A stretch of 64,000 nucleotides of DNA, taken from positions 21,308,412 through 21,372,411 of the forward strand of contig NC_045139.1 in the NCBI RefSeq assembly GCF_008831285.2. The letters are read 5' to 3'. Below are positions 1 to 10,781 of this stretch, in pieces. The notes under the pieces are model-generated. The model searched no databases. It saw nothing but the letters and a program-made list of their open reading frames with translations, and had not been told where the DNA came from. Every line of letters begins with the position of its first letter. Within the stretch, counting starts at the first letter, position 1. Origin of the DNA: Nymphaea colorata. Its lineage: Eukaryota; Streptophyta; Magnoliopsida; Nymphaeales; Nymphaeaceae. The position numbers and the translations under genes are program-made.

Positions 1-492
1 CCAAAGCCACTTTTTTCTTCCAGAAATCCTTGAGTATGTCCTCATCCTCATCCTCATTGATAGAATCTTCTTCTGCTTGGAAAGCTTATATACCTTTCCT
101 TCACCACTTTATTATGATATTTTCGAGCAGTACTCCAACTGTCTGCACCAATTTGTATTTCTGAGGGACCTGGTGTGTTCGAATTTGAGACTTACAATAA
201 AGGGAAAGGAAATGTGAAATTGAATAATGTGCCTATGCTCAAAAGCAAAAATCCAATAAGAACTCATTCCCATCACTTTCAAATAGAATATCAACTTCCA
301 GTTTTTTTTACAATGACCTATTCTCCTTAAAACATAAAAATGTCATACTGATTAATTTGTTAATCTGGGAAGGCTACTAGATGAGTAGAGTTTTGTTGGT
401 TCATCAAGGTGATACATAGTCATCAAAGTAACACATGCAAACAATAAGAACAAGGATAAAATTTATCGGCCGAGATTTTCACAACATTTCTC
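1..492. other. Intergenic, no gene seen
   Basis: I see no protein with family resemblance and no repeat structure. The short open frames are AT-rich and lack domains. Confidence 0.4.
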
Positions 493-495
493 TAA

Positions 496-730
496 GGTTA
501 CATTTGATAGCCACGGATCATAAGTCTGAGACTGCATAAAAAGATGTGTTTTGGAAGATCCTCAGTCTAAACAAATCTCAATAGCATGGATTTTAAATCC
601 ATGCTACATGTCAAAAACCATGGATTTAAGGTCAGATTGAAGGGGCAAAAAGGTGCGGGGGGTTATGACCTCTAATCCATGGATCTCAGGTCACCACGGA
701 TCTAAGATCCATGGTGAAACAAACACAACC
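496..730. mobile_element. MITE-like inverted repeat, PIF/Harbinger type suspected
   Basis: The left end reads GGTTACATTTGATAGCC and the reverse complement of the right end reads GGTTGTGTTTGTTTCACC, so the termini are imperfect inverted repeats. The interior is full of palindromic copies of ATCCATGG-like words, including a perfect 10-bp-arm palindrome at 585-605. The left end is preceded by TAA, the usual PIF/Harbinger target, but no clean matching TAA sits directly at the right end. The termini resemble those of the element at 24374-24583, which suggests one family. It has no coding capacity. Confidence 0.5.
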
Positions 731-1866
731 CTTGCCAGTTAAGGTACTAATAAAGGCAGCTGCAATGTTTGATTTGTAATCACACATACTATGGAATGCT
801 CTGTGATGTTTTGACATGGTCACTACCCCATGAATGTCGTTTTCAGTCATACCATACTTATCACAACTGTTTGTGTACTTTCTCTTGCCACTTTTTGAAG
901 GAAAAAGCATGGAATGCTGACTGAATATGAGCTGCTGCCTAAGTTGCATTTCTTACAGTTAGTTGCCAGTGAATCCCTCAGTGAAAGCTGTTATTTTGTA
1001 GTGGCAAATAAAGTTTCGAACTGCTCCTTTCTGAAACACTTTATACAGTTTTTTCTGCTTCAAGAGCAGCAGATCGTTTAGAATTTTCAGTTTCAGATAA
1101 TGTCAGTGATGAAAGATGGCTTATTAGCGCCATCTCTGAAAGATATGCTGTGATCCCATTGTGCCGATTGTCAGCATAAAAATGGGAACAGTTCAACCAA
1201 CCACCTCTTGTGAAATGGGATCTGTTACAGCTCCAGAAACATGCACCAACAGCTAGAAGAGAAGCAACCATTTTTTCCCTACAACATTAATTAGATAGTT
1301 TTTTTATCACAAAGTGTTTGCATTTCTAACTTTATGTTCAGTTTAGATGAAAAGGGGTTCAAATGAAGCAGTTGAACTGTTTTGTGATATACCAAATATC
1401 AAATGCTTCATAATATTTCTCCACATGAAAAGTGGCAAGCACACAAAAAGAACCAGATTTTCCAATCTGTGGTATTTTAAGGCAACAAGGTGAGGTGTGG
1501 AAACAGAATTATTATGTTAAAGGGATGCATACTAGGACAAAAGGAGCATAGAGTTAAGAATCACGATCGTTTATTGGTTAAAAAATAGAACCTTGCTTGT
1601 GACTACCTTTTGGAAAAATGAGTTCTATCTGGGAAGGAACTTAGCATGCACCAGGAAGTTGGGAAGGAAAGAACTAATTAGGAATCTAACAGCAAAGCCG
1701 CATGATTTGTCTGAATAACCAATTAACAAACTGGATACGGATGTCTCATCTAGGACTGGAAGAAAGACAACTAATTTTCTGTAAAATATACTTAAAAGGT
1801 TTGATTATTGATAAAAAATTAAGGATTTTCAAAAGTTAAAAGCTTTTAGCTAGACAAAGATAAGAT
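731..1866. other. Intergenic, no gene seen
   Basis: Open frames here are short and show no recognisable domain. There are no RNA gene signatures. Confidence 0.4.
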
Positions 1867-1926
1867 TCAATAATTCTTTTGTCTGTCTTGATGAAGTCAA
1901 TAATTCTTTTATCTGTCTTGATGAAC
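1867..1926. repeat. Two-copy 30-bp tandem repeat
   Basis: TCAATAATTCTTTT followed by a TCTGTCTTGATGA segment occurs twice head to tail with a 30-bp period and one clear mismatch (G versus A). It makes an open frame repeat by chance; I do not regard it as coding. Confidence 0.8.
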
Positions 1927-2002
1927 CTGTTAACGTGATTTTTTTGAGAATTTCGTAGAACAACTTCAAAATTTTGCAGACAAGGCTGCGTGTGACTCTG
2001 TC

Positions 2003-2014
2003 TGTGTGTGTGTG

Positions 2015-2055
<41 letters not shown>
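2003..2055. repeat. Compound microsatellite (TG)n(AG)n
   Basis: A TG run is followed directly by an AG run, just left of the copia relic. Such tracts are length-variable. Confidence 0.95.
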
Positions 2056-2059
<4 letters not shown>

Positions 2060-2070
2060 GGCCTGATAAT

Positions 2071-2435
2071 TAAAGAAAATGAAAGAAGAGAAGAATGGAA
2101 ACAAGAATTAATGTGGTTTGGCTCTTGATAAGCCTACATCCACGATCAGAAGGCACACAGACTTGTTTCATTGACAAAAAGATGATTTACAACGACAGAC
2201 TTAGTCCCTTTTATAGGGAAAAGGGGCTACGTTTTATCATAGGCAAGATATTTCCTCCCTAGATTAGATGAAATTTTCATTTGATCCCAAGATTGTCTCC
2301 TTTCCTTTTCTCCAAATCTTTCTGCCTTTTTCATCCGATCATAATCTTCAGTTACGAGCTCTTCATCAGTTTTCTGATTTTTGTTATCTCTCCAACGGTT
2401 TGTTGCTCTTATCCACCTTATCAATTTCCTTGACA
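2071..2435 (-). repeat. 3' LTR of the deleted copia element
   Basis: This is the downstream LTR in the minus-strand reading. It aligns along its whole length with 3436-3801 and carries scattered substitutions. The polypurine tract abuts its right edge. Confidence 0.85.
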
Positions 2436-2449
2436 TTCCCCCTCAAACC

Positions 2450-3434
2450 GAGCCGCTGCAGGAGGCCGAGTTTGCTCTTGAGAAGATTGAAAATTTGCTT
2501 TGATAAGCTTTTGGCAAAAAGATCGGCAACTTAATTATTAGTTGAAATATGCTTAGTCTCAAATTGTTTTTGAGCTACTCTCTCTCTTACGTAATAAAAA
2601 TCAATTTGAATGTGTTTGCTTCGGCTATGAAACACTGGATTTACCGTCATATAAAGGAGCTCTTTCGTCACAGTATAAAATTGGAACTTTGATAATCTGA
2701 ATTCCAATGTCCTTCATTAAGAATTGTATCCATGTAAGTTCCACTGCTGTTGATGTCATTGCATTGTATTCAGCCTCAGTACGTGATCTGGCTACACTGT
2801 TTTACTTCTTAGCACTCCAAGACACACAATTAGCACCAAGAAAAACACAAAATCTAGTGGTGGATCACCTTGTTTGAGAACATCCTACCCGGTCTGAATC
2901 TGAAAAAGCATATAAATCAAGAGTGCTTTGCATCAATATGTTTAGTCTCATGTATATTGATCCTTTAATGTACCGTAGAATCCTTTTGACCATTTGATAG
3001 TGAATTTGAAATGGCTCATGCATAAACTGACTAATATAATTAATAGCAAAAGAAATGTCTAGTCGCGTTAGAGTCTAGTATTGCAAAGAATCAACTATTT
3101 GCATGTAGAGAGTAGGATTGTCAAATTTCTCTTCATCATCTTTACATTGCGGTGCTTTTGGGCTCATTGGCATGGTACTTGGTTTGCAATCCTCCATCTT
3201 TGCTCGTTCAAAGATGTCTTTAACATACTTGGTTTGACATAAGAGAATTTCTTATTTTGTCCAAGTCACTTCAACTCTAAAAAATAATTCAACATGCCAA
3301 GATCTTTGACGGGAAATTCCTTGCAAAAATCATTAACGAAACTTTGCAAGAATGTGGAACAATTTCCAGTTAAGATTATGTCGTCAACATATACAAGAAG
3401 CACAAAAGTTCTTGATTTTTGATGTAATGTAAAC
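2450..3434 (-). pseudogene. Copia pol remnant: RT C-terminus and RNase H
   Basis: Reading leftward from about 3430, the minus strand gives a stretch with LLVYVDDIILTG, the active-site block of copia reverse transcriptase, then KEFPVKDLGMLNYFLELK, the block normally followed by the connection region. Further left is copia RNase H, with SRTEAEYNAM and YCDE-type motifs near 2700-2860. The frame is interrupted by several stops and shifts, so no protein can be made. The upstream two thirds of pol and all of gag are absent. Confidence 0.85.
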
Positions 3435-3435
3435 A

Positions 3436-3801
3436 TAGAAAATGAAAGAAGAGAAGAATAGAAACAAGAATTAACATGGTTCGGCTCTTGATAAGCCCAC
3501 ATCCATGATCAGAAGACACTCAGACTTGGTTCATTGATAAGAAGATGACTTACAACGACAGACTTGAGTCCCTTTTATAGGGAAAAGTGGTCACGTTTTA
3601 TCATAGGCAAGATATTTCCTGCCTAGATTAGATGAAATTTTCGTTTGATCCCAAGATTTTCACCTTTCCTTTTCTCCATATCTTTATGCCTTTTTCATAT
3701 GATCATAATCTTCTGTTACCACCTCTTCATCAGTTTTCTGATTTTCGTTATCTTCTCCAACGGATTTGTTGCTCTTATCCACCTTATCAATTTCCTTAAC
3801 A
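3436..3801 (-). repeat. 5' LTR of the deleted copia element
   Basis: This is the upstream LTR in minus-strand reading. No tRNA primer-binding site follows it; RT coding sequence begins within a few bases of its inner edge. Confidence 0.85.
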
Positions 3802-3806
3802 ATAAT

Positions 3807-4937
3807 GACTTGAAACATCCAACATGGCACATCTAGATCCATGAGATATTAGTCTCATTCGATTTGCGCGTTCTAGAAAAGGCTAAGAACAAGGACATTA
3901 ACTAATAGAAAACCAAGATATATATGATCATTAGTATAAGATTATTCGAAAGTACTTCTGATTTTACAGTTTAACCCTTCAAGAAACATGCACATTCGAG
4001 ATATCATGAATTCACGTGTTCGACTCTGGGTCTAAGTGCCAAGGATGGCATACAACACCAGCTGCAACTCACTCCTGATCATATCGGAATCACAAATCCC
4101 ACCCTGTCCATCACTATCTTTAGTTTGAGATTAAAAAAACAATGACACAGATTAAGGCATCAGATACAAAGGTACTGAAATATATATGATCGCAATTCAT
4201 CCCAAATTAGTGTAGATGTATCACAAAGAAGTTTTCATCAGTCTTGAGATGAATTAAGTTTCCTCATTAGTGCTTCAGGTGAGTGGGTGGCTAATCCCTC
4301 CACTTGAGTAAAGGCTGAAAGCCTTCCTCCTTTTCCTCATTTTCTACGGCTTTAATGCTTTCAGTGCTTCGAGGTAATGCCACCGCTGCATTTTCTGATT
4401 GATTGTACCTTGAGGATTTATTGTTAGTAACTTATAAAGGAATGTGAAAGAACGATCTTTCGTAGCACAATCATTCTATGTCCCGTAATGGGAGTGGAAG
4501 CCCAACATGCCCCGTAATAAAATGTAAGCGATCGAAGCAACAGCTTTCCGATCAGCACTAGTGGATCGAATGATCACAATCAAGAAAATTTATTCAAGAA
4601 AATCAATTAACATGACCCATTCCGCACCAGTATCAGATGTGTATCAGCCATATCAGCTGAGATCCAGTGTATCTCATGCTAATCGACTCTTCATTTGTTT
4701 TCGTTTGTCTCTGATTTCTCTCATTTTTAATCAATTGGCCTTAGTTTTAAATTGTTTTCAACATGAAAACATGAATTAAGTGGTCACTTAGTAATTTGTC
4801 ATACCGATCAGTAAAACGGTAGACAACAATAATGAACCATAACGAATTCGTGATTTAATTAATTGTTTTTTTTCACAGTCGAACACCAGCATCAAATGAC
4901 AAAAAAAAAAATCAACAGTTGATACTTATCAATTTGG

Positions 4938-4938
<1 letters not shown>
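3807..4938. other. Intergenic, no gene seen
   Basis: AT-rich sequence with short open frames lacking domain resemblance. Confidence 0.4.

Positions 4939-4940
<2 letters not shown>

Positions 4941-5018
<78 letters not shown>
4941..5018. repeat. (TC)39 microsatellite
   Basis: An uninterrupted run of 39 TC dinucleotides, the longest perfect CT tract in the window. The open frame through it (poly Ser-Leu) is an artefact of the repeat. Confidence 0.98.
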
Positions 5019-5021
<3 letters not shown>

Positions 5022-6635
5022 CAAAAGGTGACATGCACAACATTCAAGTTAAAGAGTGCCTTCTAGGACTACCCGGTCATGAAGCAGTCAAGAACCTTAG
5101 TCAAGAACCTTAGAGGCAGAGGATTGTGGGGTGGCTTTCACTTCTTGCTTACCACCGACTCTTGTCGACTAAGTTACGCCATTTGATCACTCAGTCTTTT
5201 TCCCTAAGCATAACTATCAGCATCATCGCCGACAAGAAGGCCACTGGCATTTAAAACATTGCATGTTGAAGAAGGTGAAGAGTTGAATAACTGGGAGTTA
5301 AATATGCACAGCCTAGCTGCAGCTTGGGCGTTAAAAGTAAAAGCCTCAGTATCTTAGAAAGCTAACAATGCATTCGTGTGATAATTTCGCCAGAAGCTTC
5401 AATCCTTTTCTTTTAAATGTTTGTGGCCCAAATATTCCATTAAAATAAATCCTGGTGCAACATTTGTTGCGTTGGATGAGGTAGCTGAACCTCAAGTATT
5501 CTGTAAGGCAGCCATAACTATCATTTTGAAAAAAAAAATGGCTTTTCTAGCCAAGAGACAAAAAATCTACCAGTATTTTTTTGGACTATTTTGTCCTGCT
5601 TGTCCACATTTTCGAAGATGCATGGAATCCTTGAAAGGCCATTCTGGCATGAAGAACAAAATGGGCAGGTTGCCATGTAAGAAGTCTGCCCATAACTCCA
5701 AGTTAATTTTTGGAGACATGCACGCACTTGGTAACTGGAATTTTGGGATTTAAGTAAAGAAATTGGGACTGAGTGAGTGTCATGATATTTAATATGGTGC
5801 AGTTGCTGAAAGAATGAAAAATCAGAACTGACAGTGAAAAAGTGGTGCTATTTTATAAAATAAAAATTATCTGACAGTCTTCAAAATAACTACTTAAAAG
5901 CACTACGACAGTGACGTAATTCTGCTCGAACAAAGCCACTTTATTTCTATTCAGCATAATTTTTCTCAACAAAAAAAGGTAACTAGCTTTTTGAAAGCTT
6001 AGCTTGGTAATAAAATCATAATAGGACATTGTGTTTAGCAGAAAGCTTAGTCTCTGGTTAATGTGAACATTATGGACTTTAGATAGACCTTTTTGTATCA
6101 GTCATCAATTACCGACGTATGGCTGACTTAACATTACATGTCAATACCCACGTAATCACCGTTTACCTTTCCCTATTCCACCACCAGCATCATCATCTAC
6201 TTTCCTTCCACAATCATCCTTAGTTACCAGCATGACCACTACCACGTCGTTGCCATCATTAAAACAACGCGAAAATGAAGTTGAGATTCACTGCTGAGTC
6301 ACATTATCACCACTACCGTTATTTGCTTTTCTTTGCTTAATCATATAGGCTTACATAACATACTCCAGATCATCATGTATTGCTCAACATTCTGCAGCGC
6401 ATGCATTACAGAAACATGTTTACAATCAAGTGATGTAACCTGCACCATCAGAGTTGCAAGATCTACAATCTGCAAACTGGACTATCTGACGCACCATTTC
6501 AGGAAAAAGAAGCCAAGTTTAAACAGTAAAATGGCAATGAAGAGGCATCTGGCCTAAGCGCGATAAGAAAAATGAACCACCAAGGACCAGAATCATTACA
6601 TTCATGAGCACATGGTCGTGCTCATATTAAACGAG
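5019..6635. other. Intergenic, downstream of the CBSCBSPB gene
   Basis: I see no gene. An open frame at 5421-5753 has no family resemblance, and the opposite strand is open over the same stretch, which argues for chance. A short direct repeat (TCAAGAACCTTAG) occurs twice near 5088-5113. Confidence 0.4.
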
Positions 6636-6641
6636 TTTATT
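6636..6641 (-). terminator. Candidate polyadenylation signal AATAAA
   Basis: AATAAA on the minus strand lies about 290 bp beyond the stop codon of the CBSCBSPB gene, a plausible 3' UTR length. Plant signals are loose, so this is only a candidate. Confidence 0.35.
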
Positions 6642-6934
6642 ACCATCTATTTTGTTTCACATAATGTGCACTTTTGTTCGTATAAATTGAGAGGCAATGC
6701 ATCATTTTACAATAAATAAATCATTTCATATTACAGAGCAGGATGTAATTCTACAGCATCTAGTTCCATCAGGTAGGAACTACTCAGCTGCAAATAATTT
6801 CTAGATTCTACGCAAAAAGGGAAGTCCTTCATAATCATATAGCTGCTTCGTCTGCAGGCTGCTAGGAACTGGGGGCCACTGCTTCCAAAGTTGTGCTTGG
6901 CTTCTTGGCAAAACACTTTCAATGGGATCTTTTA

Positions 6935-7129
6935 TTAGGAGTTAGCTCTCCTCAAATATGCCATCACACCAAGCCCAGCAATGAGGGCAGCACCTGCAGC
7001 AACTGTGCTATATGCTGTGGCCCAAGCATCCTTTCTTGCAAGTTCTAGGTTTCCTGAACCTCCTGATTTCAACTGTGTTGTCTCGCTATTGCCACCTGAA
7101 CCAGAGTAATCCAGGTACAGTCTCAAACC
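6935..7129 (-). CDS. CBSCBSPB exon 14 (C-terminus, membrane segment)
   Basis: Starts [12 protein letters not shown] after acceptor GGCAG, closes PB1, then a Gly/Ser linker and [20 protein letters not shown] leading to [10 protein letters not shown] and the stop. The hydrophobic run fits one membrane helix. Confidence 0.94.
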   Translation of the reverse strand, partial: GLRLYLDYSGSGGNSETTQLKSGGSGNLELARKDAWATAYSTVAAGAALIAGLGVMAYLRRANS

Positions 7130-10100
7130 CTGCCATATTGCCAATTAAAAGTGAAATCAGAATTAATATACAAAATACCACCAATAGCACTTCGCAATAC
7201 ATAGTCAAAATCCCATGAAATTTTCATGTCTATTTGGATTTTTCATCTCGCTTTTCTAACAGCTTGACAGTTGACATTCATTCGCACCAGGGATGTGCGA
7301 CGACACGTTTCTGCCTTATTTGGCTGGAGTTCTCCCCTTTTCCCTTGATAAAACAAACCACAGAAATAAAAAAAAGCTAATCGGTTGGCATCCCCTGACA
7401 TCATGTGTTTCTACATGGCCACTGGACAGCCTCCAACATGCTATAAGTAGTAACTTATCATTAGAAAATTCTTTCTATTCGGGAAAGCATTAATACTTGT
7501 AGTCCAGGTGCACAAAAGATCAATGAAAATCCAGCAATATAAGATTGCTACCCATAATTTAGAGAAACATGCACAAGACATCATACTGCCTTCCCTGAAT
7601 ATTCATTAGTCATTACAGATCGAAAACGCTAATGAAAATCATTCATGGCAAGGTCAAGTCCAGAACTTTTTCTTTCAAAATATGGTTTTCTTGGAAAAAT
7701 CTTTAGAAGATCATCATGAATTCTAAAACTTCAAAAATACATAATAGAGAGCCTATGAAATTGCAGGTTCCTTAATATTTTCTTGACAATCATAAAGAAA
7801 CAATTTTTCCAAATTATCACAATATTGACATGATATAATTTTTTTTTGGGGATCCAAAAATATCATGATATTTTACAAATCTATTGGCTGGCTTCAAAAT
7901 GCTGATAACATAGAAATTTGACAAACTGAGGAAGGTGTCTGTAACCATAATGGGAAATATATTTGTCATGCTGCATGAGTGGAGACCTATCAATAGCATC
8001 AGGAGCCTCACAAGCAGGGGCATTGATATCACTTAACTTGGTTTGTCTACTTTATTCATGGACAGAAATAACTAAACATGACCAGAAAGAAACAAAAAAA
8101 TTCAAAATCAAGTTAAACTACACATGCTCCAAATAATTGCTTACTTTCAATCCAGCAACCCTAGCATGTTCTACAGCTGCTGCAAGGTCACTATCTGTTG
8201 CAAGTACCACTTTGTCATGCTCTTCATCTTCATACTGCAGTGAAGGGTATAACAACATAAAAAAATATAAAAATGCTAATTAAGCCAAAAACAATTCTTG
8301 AAAACAAAACAAAATAGACAAGTTAAGAACATGAAACAACAAAAATACTTTTAAGCTCAAATTGATTGATAAAAGAAAAAACAATTATAAGATTGAGGGG
8401 TGACCATAATCTGTGGAAGATGGTTCCGATCAATGTCATCTCCTACTCTCTGAATTATGCAAGCTATCAGCTCTGTCATACTCCCTGTGTCTGGTTGGGT
8501 AAGACAAAATCCAAAAAACATTTTGTTATCTTTCTGGGGGACATTCTGGCCAGCAAAAAGAATGATACCATCCAGTTTTGCATTTTCTAGAAGTCACCCA
8601 GCATACCACAATTAAATCTGTGCATGCGGCCCCTTTTGTCTTCCAATTTAAACCCAAAGGTATTTCCAAGCTCTGACATATAACCAAGCCTCCCTGTTTC
8701 AGTTCCTTCAGATGTCTGCCTTGCAGTTGCGGATCCTTCACTGAAATGCAAGCACAAAGTCATACCCTACTCTCCCAGATTGACACTCTAATGGCACATA
8801 TATGTAAGGTAAGACTGAGGGCCATTACCTTCTTGTATCTTCATCATCTCCCATGGACATTGCTGAATCCCAGAACTTTTGCATCATTGTGCTTGTTGTT
8901 TCACTCCCGACCACCCCAGTTGTTCCAATCTAAATGAAATAAGAAAATCACGTCATTATCATTTAAATACTGGAAGAGTAAAGACCTTCTGAGAAAAAAG
9001 GAAGCTCACAACCATCATAATGTTGCTAAAGAGGGCATACAAAGAAGATATCTTAAGCATGCTAAACGATCTAAAGACTATTCTGTTTTCAGAATTTACC
9101 ATGTTTCCCCATCTTCATCTAAGCAGAACCATAAAAAAATTTCAGAAATGCAGGAAGAGAATATAATTGCAGGAGACTGTCTTATTCAAATACTATACAC
9201 TAACATCCCAAGAAAATGATGTTGTCATAAAATTATTACATTTCGTAAACTTCAGAAATTCTAGCCAATCAACAGTTCCTCCAGGACTCACATTTTTTGC
9301 AGTCACTTTTTCCTTCAACAGACAGGGTCCTATCCATAGTAAAGAAATGTACAATCCTTGAAGGATGCACATTTGAGGATTAAAACACTGACAGAATAAA
9401 TGGATCGATGATGCAACATATTTACAGTTTCATACGCTCCTAAGCTTGTTACGTTAAACCTTCACAGAAATTTTACCAAAATACCAGCTAACAAAGTACA
9501 AAATTTGTTAAAATTTGGATCCAATCAACCAGCAAGTATTAACAACTTCTTGTTCTACAATCGCTATTGTAGATGTCACAGGTAACTTGACATAAAAAAG
9601 ACACTAGGCATGACGAACACATGCCCAAGCAGATTACAATTTATTTCTAGAAAGAAAGGTAGAAGGCAGAGTGTTACACAAAGAACATGAGCATGCTGAC
9701 CTAAGGACAAAGATATAGTTCATATATTTACCAAAATATTGTTTACCAAAGATGCAAAATAGAAGCAAACAATGCATAACAACAAATTGCTTATAGAAGC
9801 TGCAAAAGTATAATATAGTAAAAAATAATGCTAAAGATGCTAATTTCTTTCAAATTATTCACTTCCTATGCACTATGGAAAGGAAACAACCAACTACGAC
9901 TTGTCTTCACATTTAACAATTGAAGAACACATCATAAACCGTCATTCAATAAAGTACTAACCAATAGACCATTTATTTATCATCTCTGTGGATCAACCTG
10001 CTTACATGCTCACTGTAAATCAGGCCCAAAGAGATAAATACTTCAAGAGAACCAGCCTTGAAGCTTCCACCAATAAGTCAAACTCACAAGACCTCACACA

Positions 10101-10741
10101 AGAGGTGAAGAAGAAAATATATTAATCACAAAAGGAGATACAATAATAGGCTAAAAAGCCATATCTAAACAATAGAAGAGCTGCCCTATTTATAGAGGAG
10201 AGGGCCAAAGAGAAGGAGGAGGCAGTCCCAACGGCTAGAAATCTAGCTGTTGGGACTAGTCTCCCTCTAGGTAAAACAGAAAAAGGAGATGGATAAAAGG
10301 GGAAAAACAGAAAATAACCTAAAAGAAAAGATACATAAAGAAAGTGAAAATTACATAAGTGTCCTAAGTACCCAAAAGATATAAAATATATATATACATA
10401 TAAAGCATATATTAGATGACTAATATATGTGATATATATAAATATATATATGTATACATTTGGGATACATACATTCTAACACTCACCACAGGGCCTGCAT
10501 GTATCTATCATGCACATATCAACCAAGACCTGCTTTAGAGGCCAAAAACTCATGTAAATTTCACTTTCCTTGTTGACAAACGGAGCTAAAGTATGGATGA
10601 GATCTCCCTGACAAGAAGTGATTAGAAATCATTTGGTTTTCAACCAATGCCCGAATGCAACTTCTCAGTAGCTCTTCATAAGAAGGGCTGTCATTGAACA
10701 TACTAGAGGCTTGAGGAACAAGAACACATACATACATAAGC

Positions 10742-10781
<40 letters not shown>

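Larger units (their letters stand above)
2071..3801 (-). mobile_element. Internally deleted Ty1/copia LTR retrotransposon
   Basis: Two direct copies of about 365 bp (2071-2435 and 3436-3801) flank a 1-kb interior. Read on the minus strand, each LTR begins TGTYAAGGAAATTGATAAGG. The 3' LTR is preceded by a polypurine tract (TTTGAGGGGGAA, minus strand, next to 2436). The interior holds only the end of pol: the 5' LTR runs almost directly into reverse transcriptase at the YVDD motif, so gag, protease, integrase and most of RT are gone, along with the primer-binding site. ATAAT lies at both outer edges (2066-2070 and 3802-3806) and is the likely target duplication. The inner limit of each LTR is uncertain by a few bases because the expected terminal CA is not intact. 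Confidence 0.85.

Noticed and set aside
5421-5753. 110-codon open frame
   Set aside because: No family resemblance; the opposite strand is open over the same stretch; no leader or splice context.
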